From Acanthaster planci (lineage: Eukaryota; Echinodermata; Asteroidea; Valvatida; Acanthasteridae), in assembly GCF_001949145.1 (NCBI RefSeq), contig NW_019091362.1, positions 3,920,519 to 3,984,518 on the forward strand: a stretch of 64,000 nt of DNA, read 5' to 3'. The position numbers and the translations under genes are program-made. The notes under the pieces were generated by a model, which was given only the letters and a program-made list of their open reading frames with translations, searched no databases and was not told where the DNA came from. This document shows positions 63,991 to 64,000 of the stretch, in pieces. Every line of letters starts with the position of its first letter. Within the stretch, counting starts at the first letter, position 1.

Positions 63991-64000
63991 TAAAATAGAT

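Noticed and set aside
63291-64000. B-chain exon of the insulin-like gene
   Set aside because: No minus-strand frame shows the two-Cys B-chain pattern; a 91-codon frame at 63651-63926 lacks it.

Overview
This is animal nuclear DNA, AT-rich and almost all non-coding. It has spliced-gene signals (consensus splice donor, polypyrimidine-tract acceptor, vertebrate/invertebrate-type start context), many small inverted-repeat elements, a tRNA-derived SINE-like unit and one assembly gap of Ns. The dense scatter of the palindromic words ACATGT/TACATGTA and ACCGGT, together with mosaic CpG content, suggests a marine deuterostome, most likely an echinoderm. Amphioxus or a hemichordate is not excluded. 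No rRNA gene, CRISPR array, operon or complete gene is present.

Only two coding exons can be supported, both on the minus strand. At 63085-63278 lies the last exon of an insulin-superfamily gene: a furin-like basic site, an A chain starting Gly-Leu-Asn-Glu-Glu-Cys-Cys, a Tyr-Cys end like insulin A19-A20, and a phase-1 acceptor in the C-peptide as in insulin genes. Its B-chain and signal-peptide exons must lie beyond the right edge. At 53080-53519 lies a first coding exon with a good start context and a perfect donor. It encodes an acidic, serine-rich, probably disordered N-terminus that I do not recognise. About 9.5 kb of non-coding DNA separates the two genes, which are head to tail.

Layout: 1-53 kb is CpG-poor and full of ACATGT arrays, minisatellites, homopolymer runs and MITE-like elements. 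I infer that it is mostly the first intron (and possibly later parts) of the 53-kb gene. A recursive-splice-type motif on the correct strand at 13580 fits that reading. 53-64 kb is visibly richer in CpG and poor in ACATGT, and holds the promoter-proximal region, intergenic DNA with several candidate regulatory islands, three or four inverted-repeat elements and the insulin-like exon. The base-composition change sits at the 5' end of the 53-kb gene, as expected where only gene bodies are methylated.

Most open frames over 60 codons here are chance frames. Background frames reach 184 codons without any coding signature, so length alone is not evidence in this window.
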